From Alphaproteobacteria bacterium UBA3002 (GTDB taxonomy: Bacteria > Pseudomonadota > Alphaproteobacteria > Rickettsiales > UBA3002), in contig DDZS01000022.1 in assembly GCA_002346425.1 (NCBI GenBank), positions 12,550 through 29,814 on the forward strand: a stretch of DNA of 17,265 nt, in the 5' to 3' direction. The notes beneath the pieces were generated by a model. It saw only the letters and a list, made by a program, of their open reading frames with translations, ran no database searches and had not been told where the DNA came from. Both the position numbers and the translations under genes were made by a program. Positions 14,840 to 17,265 of the stretch are shown piece by piece (position 1 is the first letter of the stretch; each line of letters opens with the position of its first letter).

Positions 14840-15940
14840 ATGTCTGATCTATTTTCTTCTGCCGCACTCGGCCCGCTTACCCTTCCCCACCGCATCATGA
14901 TGGCGCCACTGACCCGCAGCCGCGCCGATGATGCCACGGATGTGCCAAGCGAGATGGCGATTACCTATTACGAGCAGCGCGCCGGGGCATCGCTCATCAT
15001 CGCCGAAGCCACGCAGATTAACCCCGAAGGTAAAGGCTATATTCGCACGCCGGGCATCTATGATGATGCGCAGGTAAAGCAATGGAAAAAGATTACCGAT
15101 GTGGTGCATACCAAAAAGGGTCGCATCTTTTTACAACTCTGGCATGTCGGGAGGATTTCGCACACGTCTTTCCAACCGGATGGGAAGCAACCGCTTGCCC
15201 CATCCGCCATCCGCGCCGATGTCGATGCCTTTACCAATGACGGCAAAGAGCCGTGTTCCGAACCGCGCGCGATGACGCAGGACGATATTACGCGTACGGT
15301 TGCGGATTATAAAAAGGCGGCGCAACTGGCAAAAGACGCTGGCTTTGACGGGGTAGAAGTGCACGCCGCCAATGGATATCTGATTAATCAGTTTCTAAGC
15401 GACGGCTCGAACCATCGCGACGATGCGTATGGCGGCAACGATGAAGCCCGCGCGAAATTCTTATTTGACGTGATGGATGCGGTGCTGAGCGTCTGGGATA
15501 GTAACTGCGTGGGTATTCGCCTGTCGCCGACCGGCACCTTTAACGATGTCTCGCAAAGCGATCCCTTAGCGCAATATAGCTATGTGATTGAGAAGCTAAA
15601 CACACTCGATCTGGCTTACCTGCATTTCGTGGAGCGTTTCCCTGGCATCGATGTGAGCAATGAAGATCTGGCAATCGTCAACGACTTACGTCAGCAATGG
15701 AAAGGCTTCTACATTGCCAATGGCGATTATGATTTCCTGAAAGCCAAGCAAGCCGTGGAGAGTGGCCATGCCGATGCGGTGACCTTTGGTCGCCCCTATA
15801 TCGCTAATCCCGATCTCGCCGAGCGCTTCAAACAAGGCGCCGAATTAAACGAGCCGGATCATGATACCTTCTATGGCGGCGGCGCAGAAGGATATATCGA
15901 TTATCCGTTTTTGGGCGAGAAGAAACAAGACGCGGCTTAA
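14840..15940 (+). CDS. nemA: Old yellow enzyme alkene reductase (NemA-like)
   Basis: A 366-residue FMN-dependent NAD(P)H oxidoreductase that reduces activated C=C bonds such as those of enones, maleimides and quinone-like electrophiles, acting in the cytoplasm. Seen: the FMN-binding start MMAPLTRSRA, LQLWHVGRISH, the substrate-anchoring pair His175 and Asn178 in VEVHAANGYLINQFL, NHRDDAYGG, the phosphate-binding end VTFGRPYIANPDL, and the closing FYGGGAEGYIDYPFL that matches E. coli NemA closely. Length is the family norm. The ATG at 14840 has GAGG eight bases before it. The gene is divergent from the PfpI-like gene and its stop codon overlaps that of pdeM on the other strand. A short Lys/Gln/Asp/Ala tail follows the conserved end. 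Confidence 0.93.
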   Translation: MSDLFSSAALGPLTLPHRIMMAPLTRSRADDATDVPSEMAITYYEQRAGASLIIAEATQINPEGKGYIRTPGIYDDAQVKQWKKITDVVHTKKGRIFLQLWHVGRISHTSFQPDGKQPLAPSAIRADVDAFTNDGKEPCSEPRAMTQDDITRTVADYKKAAQLAKDAGFDGVEVHAANGYLINQFLSDGSNHRDDAYGGNDEARAKFLFDVMDAVLSVWDSNCVGIRLSPTGTFNDVSQSDPLAQYSYVIEKLNTLDLAYLHFVERFPGIDVSNEDLAIVNDLRQQWKGFYIANGDYDFLKAKQAVESGHADAVTFGRPYIANPDLAERFKQGAELNEPDHDTFYGGGAEGYIDYPFLGEKKQDAA

Positions 15941-16584
15941 ACCGCCCACACTTTTTGCCGGTGAATGAGATAGCGGGAAAACGCCTCGCGCATGCATGCC
16001 GCAATCGCGTCATGCTCGCTATCGAGTCCACCGGTGAAACTGCCAAAAGCGGGCAGCAATAGCCGTGCCTCATTCACGCAAAAACATTTGCCGCGCAGCT
16101 TCTGGCCTTTGATCCGTAAGCTCAGTTTCGGATGGAAATGCCCGATGATTTGTGGCGCGTTTTCCTTTACCGGTTCATGCACCAGCAGTATGTCATGCAA
16201 CCGCAAAGCCTTGGTGCGTGCGCCGCAAATCATCGCCGGAATTTCCGGGTCGTGATTGCCCGTCACCCATACCCATTGGCAGATGCTATTGCATAAATTA
16301 TTTAAGCGTTTCAGCGTCACCTCGTCAAAGCGTTCGGCCGCGCGTACATCATGCAGACTATCGCCCAGACAGACCACCTGCTCCGGCTGGTAATGTGCCA
16401 CCAATTCTTCCAATCGCGACAACGTATCGAGTGAATCATAATGCGGTAACGGGTTTGCGAACTGCCCAAGAAAAGACGCTTTCTCAAAATGCAAATCCGC
16501 GACAATCAGCGTCTGCTCATCTGGCCACCACAGCGCCGCGCGCGCGTCCAGCCATAGCGTTTGCCCGGCAAAGGGGATGGGCAT
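15937..16584 (-). CDS. pdeM: Ligase-associated DNA damage response endonuclease PdeM
   Basis: A 215-residue metallophosphoesterase. Metal-binding motifs appear in order: Asp30-x-His32 (ADLHFEK), Gly74-Asp75 with HD (LGDSLHD), GNHD at 109-112, His136 (VHEP) and His149-x-His151 (GHFHP). This set and the length match PdeM, which belongs to the ligase-associated repair group with a DEXH helicase, an ATP-dependent ligase and an exonuclease. ATG 16584 is preferred to the upstream one at 16638: GAGGG lies just before it, the fold starts directly after, and the longer form would overlap the helicase gene. It begins 22 bases after the helicase stop, so the two form an operon. The stop codons of pdeM and the alkene reductase overlap on opposite strands. 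Confidence 0.92.
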   Translation of the reverse strand: MPIPFAGQTLWLDARAALWWPDEQTLIVADLHFEKASFLGQFANPLPHYDSLDTLSRLEELVAHYQPEQVVCLGDSLHDVRAAERFDEVTLKRLNNLCNSICQWVWVTGNHDPEIPAMICGARTKALRLHDILLVHEPVKENAPQIIGHFHPKLSLRIKGQKLRGKCFCVNEARLLLPAFGSFTGGLDSEHDAIAACMREAFSRYLIHRQKVWAV

Positions 16585-16606
16585 TGCCCCGCCCTCATTG
16601 CGACAT

Positions 16607-17265
16607 TCACTGGCCGATATCGTGCTTAATTTCGTCAATCAATTGCTCCGCTTCTTCTTGTCGGCTCATATCCAATAGCGCTTCTTCCGCCGCGCCGCGC
16701 ACCACCTCGCTGCGCACCGTTACCACCACCGGCACCGCCATCGGCGACGCGCGTTCCAACGCATAATAACGGAACTTACCGCTAAAGCGTTCCAGCATCT
16801 GCGACAGGCGCGCAATGTCGAGCAGGTCGCGCTCCGCATCGGCGCGGGTAACGCTTAGCAGTATATGCTCCGGCTCGTAACGGCGCAAGACATCGTAAAT
16901 CAGATCGGTGGAAAAGGTGATTTGCTTGGTCGATTTTTGCGACCCCGGATGGCGCTGTTCGGTTAACCCGCTGATCGTCGACACATTGCGAAATGCGCGC
17001 TTCAACATCGGCGAATCCAAAATCCATTCCTCCAACTCATCGCCCAACAAATCCGGCGCGACCAGCTGCGGCATCTGTTCGGGCGTGACCGCTTTCAGCG
17101 AGGTAATCAACAGCGCATAATCGGTCAGCGTGAAACTCAAAGGCAGCAGCCCTATCCGCTCCATCCGCCGCGTTAGTAGCATGCCCAGCGTCTGATTCGC
17201 CTTACGTCCATCAAAGGTATACAGCACCAGCCACTCGCGTCCACGATGCGGAAATTGCTCAACGA
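16607..17265 (-). CDS. Lhr-like ligase-associated DEXH-box helicase, C-terminal part
   Basis: The right edge cuts this gene; 218 C-terminal residues are visible. The frame is open to the edge, beginning VEQFPHRGREWLVLYTFDG, then GRKANQTLGMLLTRRMER, typical of the C-terminal region of Lhr-type helicases. Further matches are DLLGDELEEWI, LKRAFRNVSTISGL and QITFSTDLIYDVLRRYEPEHILL. The helicase motifs and start codon lie beyond 17265. In this family the protein is a single-stranded-DNA-dependent ATPase/helicase used with the adjacent PdeM nuclease in DNA repair. The internal GTG near 17227 is not a real start. The missing part should be at least 500 residues if the gene is intact. Confidence 0.92.
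   Translation of the reverse strand, partial: VEQFPHRGREWLVLYTFDGRKANQTLGMLLTRRMERIGLLPLSFTLTDYALLITSLKAVTPEQMPQLVAPDLLGDELEEWILDSPMLKRAFRNVSTISGLTEQRHPGSQKSTKQITFSTDLIYDVLRRYEPEHILLSVTRADAERDLLDIARLSQMLERFSGKFRYYALERASPMAVPVVVTVRSEVVRGAAEEALLDMSRQEEAEQLIDEIKHDIGQ

Noticed and set aside
16585..16638. Longer pdeM start at 16638
   Set aside because: It would overlap the helicase stop and adds residues without family similarity; the ATG at 16584 has GAGGG upstream.

Overview
The window looks like a chromosomal segment of an alphaproteobacterium. This is an inference from the initiator tRNA, the ligase-associated pair pdeM plus Lhr-like helicase, and protein family resemblances. Base composition is only slightly GC-rich by eye. 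I see no insertion sequence, integrase, phage gene, CRISPR array or plasmid function. Most genes are recognisable housekeeping, metabolic or signalling genes with clear ribosome binding sites.

Left part (1-2785). The 5' half of an initiator tRNA-Met lies on the minus strand at the left edge. Just upstream of it on the same strand is an SGNH-hydrolase-like gene with a degenerate active site. A 434-base divergent intergenic region follows, with two strong hairpins, one of them a textbook terminator with no gene upstream of it. After that comes a short manC (GDP-mannose synthesis).

Middle part (2841-7204). A plus-strand transport group contains a CaCA-type sodium/calcium exchanger, a dicarboxylate/amino acid:cation symporter and a prolyl-hydroxylase-like 2-oxoglutarate oxygenase. 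It ends in a bidirectional terminator shared with a convergent succinate-semialdehyde-dehydrogenase-like gene.

Signalling block (7313-13710). Five plus-strand genes are tightly spaced: a 1411-residue membrane sensor kinase (MASE1, CHASE, a second CHASE-like sensor, three PAS, HisKA, HATPase), two Rcp1-type single-domain receivers, a small soluble kinase whose GTG start overlaps the preceding stop, and, after a 76-base gap, a third single-domain receiver. None of the receivers carries an output domain, so the final target of this phosphorelay is not encoded here. A perfect TATAAT sits at the leaderless distance from an ATG of the large kinase.

Right part (13711-17265). A 42-residue, strongly hydrophilic small protein is encoded on the minus strand. 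It has a good ribosome binding site and its own flanking terminators, and it is probably missing from automatic annotation. Next come a PfpI/DJ-1-like gene (minus) and a divergent old-yellow-enzyme alkene reductase (plus). The latter overlaps tail-to-tail with pdeM, which follows an Lhr-like ligase-associated helicase cut by the right edge. The matching DNA ligase and exonuclease genes are expected beyond that edge, but this is inference from how the family is usually arranged.
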